Source: Chersky-840 sp035604715 (lineage in GTDB: Bacteria > Actinomycetota > Acidimicrobiia > Acidimicrobiales > UBA8190). From it: DNA of 64,000 nt. Shown in pieces: positions 1 through 8,374 of the stretch (position 1 is the stretch's first letter; each line of letters starts with the position of its first letter). The stretch lies in contig CAVSWP010000008.1 of NCBI GenBank assembly GCA_963731665.1, positions 620,001-684,000 of the forward strand. The letters run 5' to 3'. The notes beneath the pieces were generated by a model. It was not told the DNA's origin and searched no databases. It saw only the letters and a program-made list of their open reading frames with translations. The position numbers and the translations under genes are program-made.

Positions 1-1
1 C

Positions 2-637
2 CCGAGATGGTTGGGCGCCCCGCTGTCGGTGCTCATCGACCTCATCGCGGCGGTCCCCAGCATCGTCGTGGGGCTGTGGGGCCTACTGGTGCTCTCGCCT
101 GTTTTCGCCCGCCATGTCGAGCCCTTCTTCAAGAAGGTCCCACTCGTCGAGTGGTTCTTCCACGGCCCGGCCTACGGACCCAGCATGCTGCTGGCCGGGA
201 CGGTGCTGGCGGTCATGATCCTGCCCACAATCGTGGCGCTGTCGCGCACGGCGCTGTCGAGCGTGGCGACCGAGGACCGTGAGGCGGCCCGGGCGCTGGG
301 GGCCACGCGCTGGCAGGTGGTCAGGACGGCGGTGGTGCCCGGGGCGCGCACCGGGATCGAGGCGGCCGTGTTCCTGGCCATGGGCCGCGCCCTGGGCGAG
401 ACCATCGCCGTGGCGATGGTGATCGGGAACAATTACGCGCTCCCCCACTCACTTCTGGCCCCCGGCGCCACCCTGGGCTCCGCCATCATCAACAATTTCG
501 GGGAGGCCAGCCCTGGGCTCGACAGGAGCTCGATCATCGGCCTGGTGGTGGTGTTGCTCGCCATGACCGCCCTCGTCAACGTCGGAGGACAGCTCCTGCT
601 ACGTCGGAGGTTGCGAGCCGTGGGAGCCGTGGCATGA
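2..637 (+). CDS. pstC: phosphate ABC transporter permease PstC (5'-truncated by window edge)
   Basis: Inner-membrane permease of the high-affinity phosphate importer PstSCAB. The reading frame is open to the left edge, so the N-terminus lies outside the window; the TTG at 11 is an internal Leu codon. Visible are hydrophobic segments (AAVPSIVVGLWGL, MLLAGTVLAVMILPTIVAL) and the cytoplasmic EAARALGATRWQV loop, the EAA motif that contacts the ATPase, followed by GRALGETIAVAMVIGN, typical of PstC. The stop overlaps the pstA start (ATGA), so the two are translationally coupled. The product is clear; only the missing 5' end is uncertain. Confidence 0.93.
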   Translation, partial: PRWLGAPLSVLIDLIAAVPSIVVGLWGLLVLSPVFARHVEPFFKKVPLVEWFFHGPAYGPSMLLAGTVLAVMILPTIVALSRTALSSVATEDREAARALGATRWQVVRTAVVPGARTGIEAAVFLAMGRALGETIAVAMVIGNNYALPHSLLAPGATLGSAIINNFGEASPGLDRSSIIGLVVVLLAMTALVNVGGQLLLRRRLRAVGAVA

Positions 638-1569
638 GCTCATCGGTCTTTCCCATCGACCCCAACACGCTCACCGACGCCATAGGCACGCGGCGCGCCC
701 TGGTGCGCGAGTCGGCCCGGCGCTCCCTCGCCCGTCGCAGGCTCCTGGGACGCGTCGCCATCGTGCTGTGCGTGGTGGCGGTGGCCATCTCCCTGACACC
801 TCTCGTGGCCCTGGTCGCCTACACCACCAGCCGCGGCATCCGGGCCTTGTCGTGGGGCTTTCTCACTCACGTCCCCACCCCACCCGGCATACCGGGCGGA
901 GGCATCTCGAGCGCCATCGTCGGATCGGTGATCATCGTCGGCCTGGCGGTGGTCATGGCCGTGCCCGTGGGCACCATGTGCGCCCTGTTCCTCGTCGAAC
1001 GCCGGGGGCGCCTCGCCGGGTCCGTGCGGTTCGCGGCCGACGTGCTCACTGGTGTGCCCTCCATCGCCCTGGGCATCTTCGCCTACGCCGTGCTGGTGGG
1101 CCCGGGTTCGTTGATCGGGCACTTCTCGGGACTGGCGGGAAGCTTCGCGTTGGCCGTCCTCATGTTGCCCATCGTGATCCGCGCCAGCGAGGCCGCCATG
1201 CGCTCGGTGCCACGCGACCTGTGGGAGGCCGGCCTGGCGCTCGGCGTGCGCCGCTCACGCGTGGTGCGCTCCGTGGTCCTGCGGGGGGCGCTGCCCGGGC
1301 TCGTGACCGGGAACCTGCTGGCGGTGGCACGGGCGGTGGGCGAGACGGCGCCGCTGTTCGTCACCGTCCTGGGGAGCACGCTGCTGGTCACCAACCCGCT
1401 GCAGCCCATGGGGGCATTGTCGCTGACGATCTTCAGCGACGGGACCGAGGCCTATCCCGCCGCCCAGCAGATCGCCTGGGGGACGGCGTTCGTCCTGTTG
1501 ACCCTGGTGCTGTTACTCAGCGTCGTGGCCCGGGTCGTGTCCGCCCGACTGAACCGCCAAGCTCGTTGA
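634..1569 (+). CDS. pstA: phosphate ABC transporter permease PstA
   Basis: Second membrane subunit of the phosphate importer, 311 aa, close to the usual PstA length. A basic N-terminal stretch (about residues 1-45) precedes a first membrane helix (VAIVLCVVAVAISLTPLVALV). The loop LWEAGLALGVRRSRVVRSVVL is the EAA coupling motif and ARAVGETAPLFVTVLG is a PstA hallmark. The ATG overlaps the pstC stop by 4 nt. A small hairpin and a possible new promoter follow before pstB, so pstB may also be made separately. Confidence 0.93.
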   Translation: MSSSVFPIDPNTLTDAIGTRRALVRESARRSLARRRLLGRVAIVLCVVAVAISLTPLVALVAYTTSRGIRALSWGFLTHVPTPPGIPGGGISSAIVGSVIIVGLAVVMAVPVGTMCALFLVERRGRLAGSVRFAADVLTGVPSIALGIFAYAVLVGPGSLIGHFSGLAGSFALAVLMLPIVIRASEAAMRSVPRDLWEAGLALGVRRSRVVRSVVLRGALPGLVTGNLLAVARAVGETAPLFVTVLGSTLLVTNPLQPMGALSLTIFSDGTEAYPAAQQIAWGTAFVLLTLVLLLSVVARVVSARLNRQAR

Positions 1570-1586
1570 ACGAGCCCGCGTAGTAT
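1561..1586 (+). promoter_or_regulatory. hairpin and internal -10 box between pstA and pstB
   Basis: GCTCG-TTGAA-CGAGC (1561-1575) forms a 5-bp stem across the pstA stop codon. It is followed by TAGTAT (1581-1586), a very good -10 hexamer. A start near 1593 would give pstB an 18-nt leader containing GGAG. No convincing -35 is seen. Promoter function is inferred. Confidence 0.4.
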
Positions 1587-1610
1587 GGCGTGGCCCATCG
1601 GAGCTTGGAG

Positions 1611-2465
1611 ATGACGATCGAAGCCACCACCGCTGTCGGATCCTCGTCCGGGACCGGCCCGGAGCGAAGCGGACCCGGCGCGCCCTCCGACCCGACGGCG
1701 GCGGTGTCGTTGCGCGGGGTCAACGTCGACTTCGGAAAGCACAGGGTGGTGCGCGACGTGACCCTCGACCTCGTGCGCAACCGGGTGACCGCACTGGTGG
1801 GCCCGTCGGGGTGTGGCAAGACCACCATCTTGCGGACCATCAATCGGCTCCACGACGACACCGGGGGCAAGGTCACGGGGCAGGTCCTGGTGGGCGACCT
1901 CGACGTGTACGCCCGAGACACCCAACCCGAGCTGGTGCGCAGTCGCGTCGGCATGGTCTTCCAGCGTCCCAACCCGTTCCCGACGATGAGCATCTTCGAC
2001 AACGTGGTGGCCGGGCTCCGCCTCAATGGCGTCCGCTCCAAGGCTGTCCTTCGAGAGGCCGCCGAGGCGGCCCTGCACCATGCCGCGCTGTGGGACCTCG
2101 TGAAGGACCGGCTCCATTCGCCTGCGGTCAGGCTGTCGGGGGGCCAACAGCAGCGGCTGTGCATCGCCCGCGCCCTGGCCGTGGAGCCCGAGGTGCTGCT
2201 CATGGACGAGCCGTGCTCGTCGCTCGATCCCATCGCCACGGCCAAGATCGAAGAGCTCATCGAGCACCTCGCCACCGACGTCACCATCGGCCTCGTCACC
2301 CACAACATGTTCCAGGCCACCCGGGTGTCGGACTACACGGCCTTCTTCCTCCTGGGAGAGGATCGGGCCACGGGTGAGCTGGTCGAGTATGGGCCCACGG
2401 AGATGATCTTCGACTCGCCGCGCGACCCCCGCACGAGGGCGTACGTGTCGGGCGAGGTGGGCTGA
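1611..2465 (+). CDS. pstB: phosphate ABC transporter ATP-binding protein PstB
   Basis: Cytoplasmic ATPase that drives phosphate import. Walker A GPSGCGKTT is near residue 64, the signature LSGGQQQRL near 174, Walker B VLLMDEPCSSLDP near 195, and the switch His is in LVTHN. GMVFQRPNPFPTMSIFDNV is the PstB-type Q-loop region. A GTG at 1590 in frame would add 7 residues; I prefer ATG 1611 because GGAG lies just upstream and the upstream TAGTAT would place the transcript start after the GTG. It is the last gene of the operon; pstS is presumably upstream of the window. Confidence 0.93.
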   Translation: MTIEATTAVGSSSGTGPERSGPGAPSDPTAAVSLRGVNVDFGKHRVVRDVTLDLVRNRVTALVGPSGCGKTTILRTINRLHDDTGGKVTGQVLVGDLDVYARDTQPELVRSRVGMVFQRPNPFPTMSIFDNVVAGLRLNGVRSKAVLREAAEAALHHAALWDLVKDRLHSPAVRLSGGQQQRLCIARALAVEPEVLLMDEPCSSLDPIATAKIEELIEHLATDVTIGLVTHNMFQATRVSDYTAFFLLGEDRATGELVEYGPTEMIFDSPRDPRTRAYVSGEVG

Positions 2466-2488
2466 GGGCCGGCCGCCCACCGGCTCAG
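2462..2488. terminator. possible bidirectional hairpin between convergent genes
   Basis: CTGAG (2462-2466) and CTCAG (2484-2488) can pair around a GC-rich loop, spanning the 3' ends of pstB and the convergent repeat-protein gene. The stem is short and there is no U-tract, so this is only a weak terminator candidate. Confidence 0.25.
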
Positions 2489-3051
2489 TGGGTGAAGACC
2501 AGACCGACGACCGACACCGGCGGGGCCGGCGTCAGTCCGCCGGTGGCGAGTTCGGCCGGCAGCGAGCCGAAGTAGGCGGCGTCCCCGAAGGTGAACACCC
2601 CGCCGTCGGCACCCACCAGCCAGTAGCCCTTGCCGTCCGGTGTGACCGCTATGCCCACCACTGGCGCGCCCGGGACCACACCGTCGGTCAACGTCGACCC
2701 GAAGAAGCCGGCGTCGCCGAAGCGAGACACGGCGCCGTCGTTCTGCACCACCCAGTAGCCCTGGCCGTCGGCGCTGGCCGCGATGGCGGACACCGGGGAC
2801 GGGACGGGCGCCCCGAGGAGCGTGGGCACGTTTCCGAAGTAGCCGGCGTCGCCGAACCCGAAGACGCCGCCGTTGGCTCCGGCAATCAGGTAGCCGGTCG
2901 GGGTCGGCGTGGTGGCCGAGGCGGGCGCCGCCCTCCCGGCCAGGACGAGGGCGCCGGCGGCCACGACGGCGGCCGCCACCGACCACCGACGCGCCCATGG
3001 CGACCGACCACGACGCCGTCTCGGTGTGACCACTGGACCGTTCTCGGACAC
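2485..3051 (-). CDS. exported repeat protein with GGVFxFGDAxFFG repeats
   Basis: 188-aa exported protein of unknown function. The GTG start at 3051 is chosen because AGAGGAG sits 5 nt upstream. Residues 1-45 are a long signal peptide: a very basic start (RRRRGRSPWARRW), a hydrophobic AAAVVAAGALVLAG core and an ASA-type cleavage site. The rest is three copies of a repeat of about 45 residues built on G(Y)W/L..x.DGGVFxFGDAxYFGS, alternating with VxxIAxxxDGxGYW. Such repeats occur in secreted actinobacterial proteins, especially Acidimicrobiia (from memory), and probably fold as short beta-blades. Three repeats is few, so this may be a minimal version. A near-consensus promoter lies at 3128-3156. 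Confidence 0.75.
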   Translation of the reverse strand: MSENGPVVTPRRRRGRSPWARRWSVAAAVVAAGALVLAGRAAPASATTPTPTGYLIAGANGGVFGFGDAGYFGNVPTLLGAPVPSPVSAIAASADGQGYWVVQNDGAVSRFGDAGFFGSTLTDGVVPGAPVVGIAVTPDGKGYWLVGADGGVFTFGDAAYFGSLPAELATGGLTPAPPVSVVGLVFTH

Positions 3052-3127
3052 GCCCACTCCTCTCGGGTCACGGGGATCGTCAACCGGCCGAATCCCCGGG
3101 TTCCCATTCTCGATTAATTCGACCGTA

Positions 3128-3156
3128 TTTCTAGATTTACTATGAAATAGTGTCAA
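3128..3156 (-). promoter_or_regulatory. sigma-70-type promoter for the repeat-protein gene
   Basis: On the minus strand: TTGACA (3156-3151), 17-nt spacer, TAGAAA (3133-3128). It lies in the most AT-rich patch of the window (about 3110-3160) and would give a leader of roughly 70 nt before the GTG at 3051. The rest of the 3052-3303 intergenic region shows no ORF of note; a plus-strand promoter for the next gene may overlap here (TAGTGT at 3148-3153). Confidence 0.65.
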
Positions 3157-3303
3157 GCCCAACACCGAGGGGCCCCGGGGGACGCCCGACGAAATGGGTC
3201 TTGCACCGGGGCCCGGGGGGCCCGATGCTGATGCCAGGAGGCGATCGCGGCCCGGCCGGACCCTGAACCGGCCCCGATGGACTCGGAAGGGAGATCCCTG
3301 GCC

Positions 3304-3882
3304 ATGAGCCTGGCTCAGAGGCACCGTGAGCCCGTCGAGGCCCATTTCACCGAGGGCGAGCTCGACCTCGAACCACCCGAGGAGCTCGCCATCGCCGAGC
3401 TCGACGAGGAGGCCATCCTCGAAGAGGAGCTCGACAACGAGGACCTGCTCGAAGAAGACGTCGACGAGGATACGTTGGAGGCCACCCTGGAACACCTCGT
3501 CCACGGGGACGACGGGGACCTGGACGACGACGGTTTCGAGGCGGCCGTCGAGGTCCGGCGTGCGCCGACGGCAGCGGATCTCGACGGGAGTGACGACTTC
3601 GAGCAGTCCCCGGCCGACGGGGATGTCGAGGAGAGCCTCGACCTGGTGTTGGCCGAGCGCCTCGCCCTGGTGGGCCCGGACGGGAACTCGGACGGAGACG
3701 GCGAGGGCGAGATCACCGAGCTCGAGGCAGTGCTCTTGCTCATGACGACCGACGGCGTCGACCCGGTCGACGTGGCGCCGTGCGGCTCGGGGGAGTTCGT
3801 GTGCCGGTCGTGTTTCTTGGTACGCAGGCGGGTCCAGCTGGTCGATGCGGTGGCGATGGTGTGCGGCGACTGCTCGACGTGA
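3304..3882 (+). CDS. DUF4193-like protein with long acidic N-terminal extension
   Basis: 192 aa. The C-terminus (about residues 150-192) carries CRSCFLVRRRVQLVD...CGDC, matching the C-terminal cysteine motif of actinobacterial DUF4193 proteins (CxxCFLVxxxxxL...CxxC), probably a small zinc site. Function is unknown. The rest is extremely acidic: residues 20-75 are almost a run of ELDEEAILEEELDNEDLLEED, predicted helical or disordered. DUF4193 proteins are usually about 100 aa, so this one is nearly doubled. Start: ATG 3304 follows AAGGGAG at 10 nt; an in-frame ATG at 3277 has no ribosome site. Confidence 0.75.
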   Translation: MSLAQRHREPVEAHFTEGELDLEPPEELAIAELDEEAILEEELDNEDLLEEDVDEDTLEATLEHLVHGDDGDLDDDGFEAAVEVRRAPTAADLDGSDDFEQSPADGDVEESLDLVLAERLALVGPDGNSDGDGEGEITELEAVLLLMTTDGVDPVDVAPCGSGEFVCRSCFLVRRRVQLVDAVAMVCGDCST

Positions 3883-3951
3883 TCGGACCCGGGGGTGCCC
3901 TGAGGCTCCGGACGGGCGCCACCGGACTTCCGTCGGCTACAACGTGTCGTC

Positions 3952-4758
3952 ATGGACACCACGTCACGACCTGAGGTGACTCACCTGCCACGGCACAGGC
4001 GCACCATCGCCATCACGGGATCAGGATCGGGGATCGGCGCGGCGGTGAGCCGACGATTCGAGCGCAGCGGTGCCCGGGTGATCGGCATCGACCTTCACGA
4101 TGCGCCCGTCACCGCCGACCTGTCGGGGCCCGAAGGCCGGGCCCAGGCGTTGTCCACCGTCACCGAGCTCTGTGGCTCTCGCCTCGACGGTCTCGTGGTG
4201 TGCGCCGGGCTCGGGCCCCAGACCCGCCCCACCGAGCTGATCGCGTCGGTGAACTTCTTCGGCGCCCTCGACGTGCTCGACGGGATGCTGCGATTGCTCG
4301 TCGAAGGCGAAGCCCCGGCGGCGGTGGCCGTCTGCTCCAACGCGGCCAGCCTCACACCCCCCCACGTCGATCTCCTGCAGTTGTTGTTGGACGGCGACGA
4401 GGACAAGGCGTCGGCGTGCGCCGCGGGCATCGACGGGTCGACCGTCTACGGGACCAGCAAGCTCGCCCTGACACGCGCCCTGCGCCGACGCGCGGGTAAA
4501 TGGGGGAAAGCCGGGGTCCGCTTGAACGCCGTGGCTCCCGGACCGGTGGAGACACCGCTGCTGGCGGGCGGGCTCGCGGACCCCGTGCTCGGGCCGCTCA
4601 TCGAGGCCCTGCCGGTGCCGCTCGGGCGCCGAGCCAGTGCGGAGGAGATCGCGGGGGCCATCGGGTTCCTCCTCGACCCCGCCAACGGGTACGTCCACGG
4701 GTCCGTGCTCTTCGTCGACGGCGGGAGCGACGCGCTGTTGCGGCCGGACACCCTCTGA
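3952..4758 (+). CDS. short-chain dehydrogenase/reductase (SDR)
   Basis: 268-aa classical SDR, a cytosolic NAD(P)-dependent oxidoreductase of unknown substrate. The Rossmann motif ITGSGSGIG is near residue 22, with a following acidic GIDLHD suggesting NAD preference. CSNAAS supplies the catalytic Ser; Tyr and Lys are in VYGTSK (Y166, K170). The C-terminal LNAVAPGPVETPLL and VLFVDGGSDA are typical. The architecture (short DL segment, insertion before the active Tyr) resembles 3-alpha-hydroxysteroid dehydrogenase/carbonyl reductase types, but the substrate is not determined. TACAAC lies 8 nt before the ATG, a weak leaderless signal. Confidence 0.85.
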   Translation: MDTTSRPEVTHLPRHRRTIAITGSGSGIGAAVSRRFERSGARVIGIDLHDAPVTADLSGPEGRAQALSTVTELCGSRLDGLVVCAGLGPQTRPTELIASVNFFGALDVLDGMLRLLVEGEAPAAVAVCSNAASLTPPHVDLLQLLLDGDEDKASACAAGIDGSTVYGTSKLALTRALRRRAGKWGKAGVRLNAVAPGPVETPLLAGGLADPVLGPLIEALPVPLGRRASAEEIAGAIGFLLDPANGYVHGSVLFVDGGSDALLRPDTL

Positions 4759-4803
4759 GAAGTCCGGACAACACCTTGGCCACGCGCCGGAGCCCGTCGG
4801 CGA

Positions 4804-5241
4804 TCAGCCGTCGTCGTCGGTGGGCCGGGCCCTCTCGCGCTTACGGGCCGATCGGCGTCGCTTGTCGGTGAGCCGCCGGGCTCGCGCCGACGCGCTGGGG
4901 GCCGTGGCAACCCGGGGCCTGTCGACCCGGAGCCCGTCGGCCAGTCGTATCCGCAGCCTCTCGAGGGCCAACTCCCGGTTGCGCATCTGGGAGCGTTCGT
5001 CACCGGCGGCGCATCGCACCGACGGCCCGAGGCGCTCGAGAAGACGGGCTCGCTGACGCGGGCCGAGGGACCTCGATGCGACCACGTCGAACGACACCTC
5101 GGCGCGCGTGCTCGCCTTGTTGGCATGTTGTCCGCCGGGCCCGCCACTGGTCGTGAATCGCCACTCGAGCTCGTCGGCGGGGATGACCACGCTCCGGGTG
5201 ACGCGCAACGCACCGACGTGGTCGATCCCTTGCTCACCCAT
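4804..5241 (-). CDS. arfB: ribosome-rescue peptidyl-tRNA hydrolase ArfB-like
   Basis: 145-aa release-factor-like protein that hydrolyses peptidyl-tRNA on stalled ribosomes lacking a stop codon. The catalytic GGQ is at about residues 36-38 within SGGPGGQHANK, the standard RF-1 domain motif. The C-terminal tail (RRLTDKRRRSARKRERAR) is basic, as needed to enter the empty mRNA channel. It lacks the codon-recognition domain of RF1/RF2, as expected for ArfB/YaeJ. ATG 5241 is the first start; a GTG at VTRSVVIP would also leave the domain intact. Confidence 0.88.
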   Translation of the reverse strand: MGEQGIDHVGALRVTRSVVIPADELEWRFTTSGGPGGQHANKASTRAEVSFDVVASRSLGPRQRARLLERLGPSVRCAAGDERSQMRNRELALERLRIRLADGLRVDRPRVATAPSASARARRLTDKRRRSARKRERARPTDDDG

Positions 5242-5309
5242 GCGCCACCGAAACCATCACAGCGTGCCGCTCGGCGCCCCCACGCGCCACGCTCGGTCGG
5301 TCGACCCGC

Positions 5310-6182
5310 TCAGGGCCCGGGCTCGGAAACGACATGGTTCTCGAGGGTCCCCACCCGGTCGATGTCAATCCGGACGACGTCGCCGGGGACGAGCCACCGG
5401 GGGGGATCGAAGCCCATCCCCACCCCGGCCGGGGTCCCGGTCGAGATGAGGTCACCGGGCTCGAGCGTGAACACCGTGGACAGGTACTCGACCTGCTCCC
5501 AGCACGTGAAGATCATGTCCTCGGTCGACGCGTCCTGGCGCAGATCGCCGTTGACCCAGGTCCGCAGACGAAGTCGGTGGGGGTCGCCGATCTCGTCCGC
5601 ACTGACGATCCACGGTCCGGTGGGACCGTGGGTGTCGAAGGACTTCCCCAGCGTCCAGGTCGGCGTCCGCCACTGCCAGTCCCGTACGGTCACGTCGTTG
5701 AGGACGGTGAATCCGGCCACCACCGCGGGGGCCTCGGCCGCCGTCACGTGACGACACCGCCGGCCCACGACCATGGCCAGCTCGCCCTCGTAGTCGACCT
5801 GGTCCGAGACTGTGGGGATCTCGATGGCGTCGCCGTGGCCGACCACACAGGTGCGCTGCTTGTTGAACCACACCTGATACTCAGGCCGCGACGCGCCCGT
5901 CTCGGCCACATGGGCGCCGTAGTTGAGCCCGATGCCGAGCACCTTGGCGGGGTGCGGCACCGGCGGGCGCAGACGCACGGCGCCGAGGTCCAGGCGCCGG
6001 GCGGGCGAGTGCACGGCCGCCTCGGCCCGCTCCAGGGCCGCCGGTCCGGCCACGAGGAACTCGGCCATGTCGCCCGGGAGGCCGACGGAGGGGTCGGTGA
6101 GGTCCACCACCTGGTCTTCGACCACGACCCCGGTGCGGACGAGGGAGCCCTCGCCGGGCTCCACGAAGCTCACCAGCCGCAT
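5310..6182 (-). CDS. fumarylacetoacetate hydrolase (FAH) family protein
   Basis: 290 aa. The N-terminal segment MRLVSFVEPG and the catalytic C-terminal FAH fold (from about residue 75, KVLGIGLNYGAHVAE) are present. Metal ligands appear in VDYEGELAMVVGR, and GDLISTGTPAGVG is the family signature. Members cleave C-C bonds of acylpyruvates or decarboxylate/isomerise 2-hydroxymuconate-type acids in aromatic catabolism; the substrate here is not determined. Start 6182 is chosen because TACGGT (6194-6189) lies exactly 6 nt before the ATG (leaderless signature); the longer frame to 6236 starts inside the upstream region. It is divergent from the SDR at 6248. Confidence 0.87.
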   Translation of the reverse strand: MRLVSFVEPGEGSLVRTGVVVEDQVVDLTDPSVGLPGDMAEFLVAGPAALERAEAAVHSPARRLDLGAVRLRPPVPHPAKVLGIGLNYGAHVAETGASRPEYQVWFNKQRTCVVGHGDAIEIPTVSDQVDYEGELAMVVGRRCRHVTAAEAPAVVAGFTVLNDVTVRDWQWRTPTWTLGKSFDTHGPTGPWIVSADEIGDPHRLRLRTWVNGDLRQDASTEDMIFTCWEQVEYLSTVFTLEPGDLISTGTPAGVGMGFDPPRWLVPGDVVRIDIDRVGTLENHVVSEPGP

Positions 6183-6247
6183 TCCGCCACCGTAGCGACA
6201 AGCCTGATAAGAGAACAGCACCTGCCGGCCGGACATGGGAGACGGAC

Positions 6248-6985
6248 ATGCCAGGAAGTCTCGAGGGGAAGGTGGCGCTCGTGACCGGGTCCTCCAGCGG
6301 TATCGGGGCGGCGACGGCCAGGGCCCTCGCCACGGAGGGGGCCACGGTGGTGGTCAACTCCGCCACGTCGGTGGAGGCGGGGCGGGCGATCGCCGGTGAG
6401 CTGCCCGGCGCCAGCTACGTCCAGGCCGACGTGGCCGACCCCGACCAGGCCCAGAACCTGGTGGCCCAGGCCGTGGAGAACCACGGACGCCTCGACATCC
6501 TCGTGAACAACGCCGGGACCACCCAGGTCATCGCCCACCCCGACCTCGATGCGGCCACGCCGGCGGTGTGGCGGCGCATCTTCGACGTGAACGTCATCGG
6601 CACCTGGCAGGTGACCGTGGCCGCCGTCCCCCACTTGCGCGCCGGCGGCGACGGGGTGGTCGTCAACGTGTCGTCGGTGGCCGGGCACAGCACCCGGGGG
6701 AGCTCGATCCCCTATGCGACCTCGAAGGCCGCCGTGAGCCACATGACCACGTTGCTGGCCAACGTGCTGGGCCCCGAGATCCGGGTCAACGCCGTGGCGC
6801 CGGGGCTCGTGGACACACCGTGGACGGCAGATTGGGAGGTCGTTCGGGAATTCGTGCGGGCGCAGGCGCCGTTGCAGCGTACGGGGGCTCCCGACGACAT
6901 CGCCGACGTCATCCTCGGCCTGGTCGGTGCCCGCTACGTGACGGGCGAGATCGTCATGGTCGACGGAGGTCTCCATCTGCGCTGA
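6248..6985 (+). CDS. short-chain dehydrogenase/reductase, FabG-like
   Basis: 245-aa SDR. VTGSSSGIG is near residue 13, NNAG in the middle, Ser in VSSVAG, and Tyr/Lys in PYATSK (Y156, K160). VNAVAPGLVDTPW and the C-terminal GEIVMVDGGLHL match the FabG/glucose-dehydrogenase group. GGGAGACGG before the ATG supplies a ribosome site. It stands between a divergent FAH-family gene and a DDN-like gene; joint function in degradation is possible but not shown. Confidence 0.87.
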   Translation: MPGSLEGKVALVTGSSSGIGAATARALATEGATVVVNSATSVEAGRAIAGELPGASYVQADVADPDQAQNLVAQAVENHGRLDILVNNAGTTQVIAHPDLDAATPAVWRRIFDVNVIGTWQVTVAAVPHLRAGGDGVVVNVSSVAGHSTRGSSIPYATSKAAVSHMTTLLANVLGPEIRVNAVAPGLVDTPWTADWEVVREFVRAQAPLQRTGAPDDIADVILGLVGARYVTGEIVMVDGGLHLR

Positions 6986-7034
6986 GTGGCCTGACCGGGT
7001 GGCCGGGCGGCGCCGTGCTTGTCATGATGGCCCG

Positions 7035-7502
7035 GTGCCGCACTACGAGAAGCCGAAGTCGGCCGACAGGATCTTCAACTCCGCGGTGGGAAGGCTGACG
7101 CGCCTAGGCGTCAGCGTGTGGGGCTCGCGGGTGCTGCGGGTGCAGGGCAGGACCTCGGGCCTGTGGCGCAGCAATCCGGTGAACCCCCTCACCCTCGACG
7201 GCCAGCGTTACCTGGTGGCGCCCCGAGGCGAGACCGAGTGGGTGCGCAACCTGCGAGTGGCGGGCGGCGGTGAGCTCGTCGTCGGGCGCCGGGTCGAGCG
7301 GTTCACCGCCGACGAGCTCGGCGACGACCACAAGGTCGAAATCCTGCGCGCCTACCTCCGGCGCTGGAAATTCGAGGTCGGCCGGTTCTTCGGCGGCGTG
7401 TCCGCTGACTCTCCCGACGATGATCTGCGCCGGATCGCCCCCGAACATCCCGTGTTCGTGGTCAAGGCGCAGCCAGCTCCGCAAGACGAGGGACGGGCAT
7501 GA
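7035..7502 (+). CDS. deazaflavin (F420)-dependent nitroreductase-family protein (DDN-like)
   Basis: 155 aa, split-beta-barrel fold of the DDN/FDOR type that binds F420 or related flavins. Recognisable are LRVQGRTSGLWRSNPVN (family GRxSG...R..PL), LVAPRGETEWVRNLR (the GG/GxTxWxxNL motif) and the terminal HPVFVV. The GTG at 7035 is preferred: CATGAT (7023-7028) is 6 nt before it, and the family N-terminus aligns there; an ATG-like frame from 6999 adds 12 unrelated residues. Its stop overlaps the following F420-type LLM gene (ATGA), supporting a shared F420 role. Confidence 0.83.
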   Translation: MPHYEKPKSADRIFNSAVGRLTRLGVSVWGSRVLRVQGRTSGLWRSNPVNPLTLDGQRYLVAPRGETEWVRNLRVAGGGELVVGRRVERFTADELGDDHKVEILRAYLRRWKFEVGRFFGGVSADSPDDDLRRIAPEHPVFVVKAQPAPQDEGRA

Positions 7503-8374
7503 ACTTCGACATCTGGCTCCCCACGGCCAGCCCGTTCGCCACCCCGGAGCTGTTGGAAGCGGTGGCGCGCGAGGCGCAGTCGCGTGATGTGCACGCCATC
7601 TGGGTGGGCGAGCACGTCGTCACCTTCGAGCGTTATGCCTCGCGCTATCCCTATGCCGAGGACGGGCAGGTACCCATGCCACCGGGATCGGGATTGCTCG
7701 ATCCCTTCGCCGCCCTGGCCTTCCTGGCCGCGGTGTCGACGTCGGTTCGGCTCGGGACGGCCATGTGCCTGTTGCCCCAGCGCAACCCCGTGTACACGGC
7801 CAAGGAGGTCGCCACCGTCGACTGGTTGTCGGGAGGCCGCGTCGACCTCGGCGTGGGTGTGGGCTGGCTCCGCGAGGAGTTCGAGGCGCTCGATGTGCCT
7901 TGGGAACGACGCGGTGAGCGCACCGACGAGTACCTGGCGGTCCTGCGCGCCCTGTGGTGTGAGGACCCCTCGTCGTTCTCTGGCACCCACTACACGCTTC
8001 CTCCATGCAACTCCCATCCCAAGCCCGTCCAGGCCCCCCACCCTCCCATCCACATCGGCGGCGAGAGCGACGCCGCCCTGCGCCGGACAGCCCGGGTGGG
8101 ACAGGGTTGGCACACCTGCAACCGGGCCCCGGCCGATCTCCCCGACGCCCTGGCCCGGCTCGAGGCACTCCTCGCCGAACAGGGCCGGGCCCGATCGGAG
8201 ATCACGGTGACGGTGTGCCCGTACTTCAAACCGATCGACCCTGCCATCACCGAGCAGTACGCCGAGGCCGGCGCTGATGCGGTGGCGGTCATGCTCTTCG
8301 CCATGTCCGCCGATGACGTGCCGGTCGCGTTCGAGGCGATCGACCCGTGCCTCGAGCGGGCCCGGGCATGCTGA
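7499..8374 (+). CDS. LLM-class F420-dependent oxidoreductase
   Basis: 291-aa luciferase-like monooxygenase family TIM barrel. Characteristic pieces: NFDIWLPTASPFATPELL at the N-terminus, IWVGEHVVTFE, RLGTAMCLLPQRNP, TVDWLSGGRVDLGVGVGWLREEFEAL, and PPIHIGGESDAALRRTARVGQGW. Related enzymes oxidise or reduce organic substrates with F420H2. Substrate unknown. It is translationally coupled to the DDN-like gene through a 4-nt overlap, so the two probably act together or share expression. Confidence 0.87.
   Translation: MNFDIWLPTASPFATPELLEAVAREAQSRDVHAIWVGEHVVTFERYASRYPYAEDGQVPMPPGSGLLDPFAALAFLAAVSTSVRLGTAMCLLPQRNPVYTAKEVATVDWLSGGRVDLGVGVGWLREEFEALDVPWERRGERTDEYLAVLRALWCEDPSSFSGTHYTLPPCNSHPKPVQAPHPPIHIGGESDAALRRTARVGQGWHTCNRAPADLPDALARLEALLAEQGRARSEITVTVCPYFKPIDPAITEQYAEAGADAVAVMLFAMSADDVPVAFEAIDPCLERARAC

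Noticed and set aside
3052..3303. a riboswitch or ncRNA in the AT-rich gap before the DUF4193-like gene
   Set aside because: Only a promoter-like TTGACA/TAGAAA pair on the minus strand is convincing; no conserved aptamer sequence was recognised.
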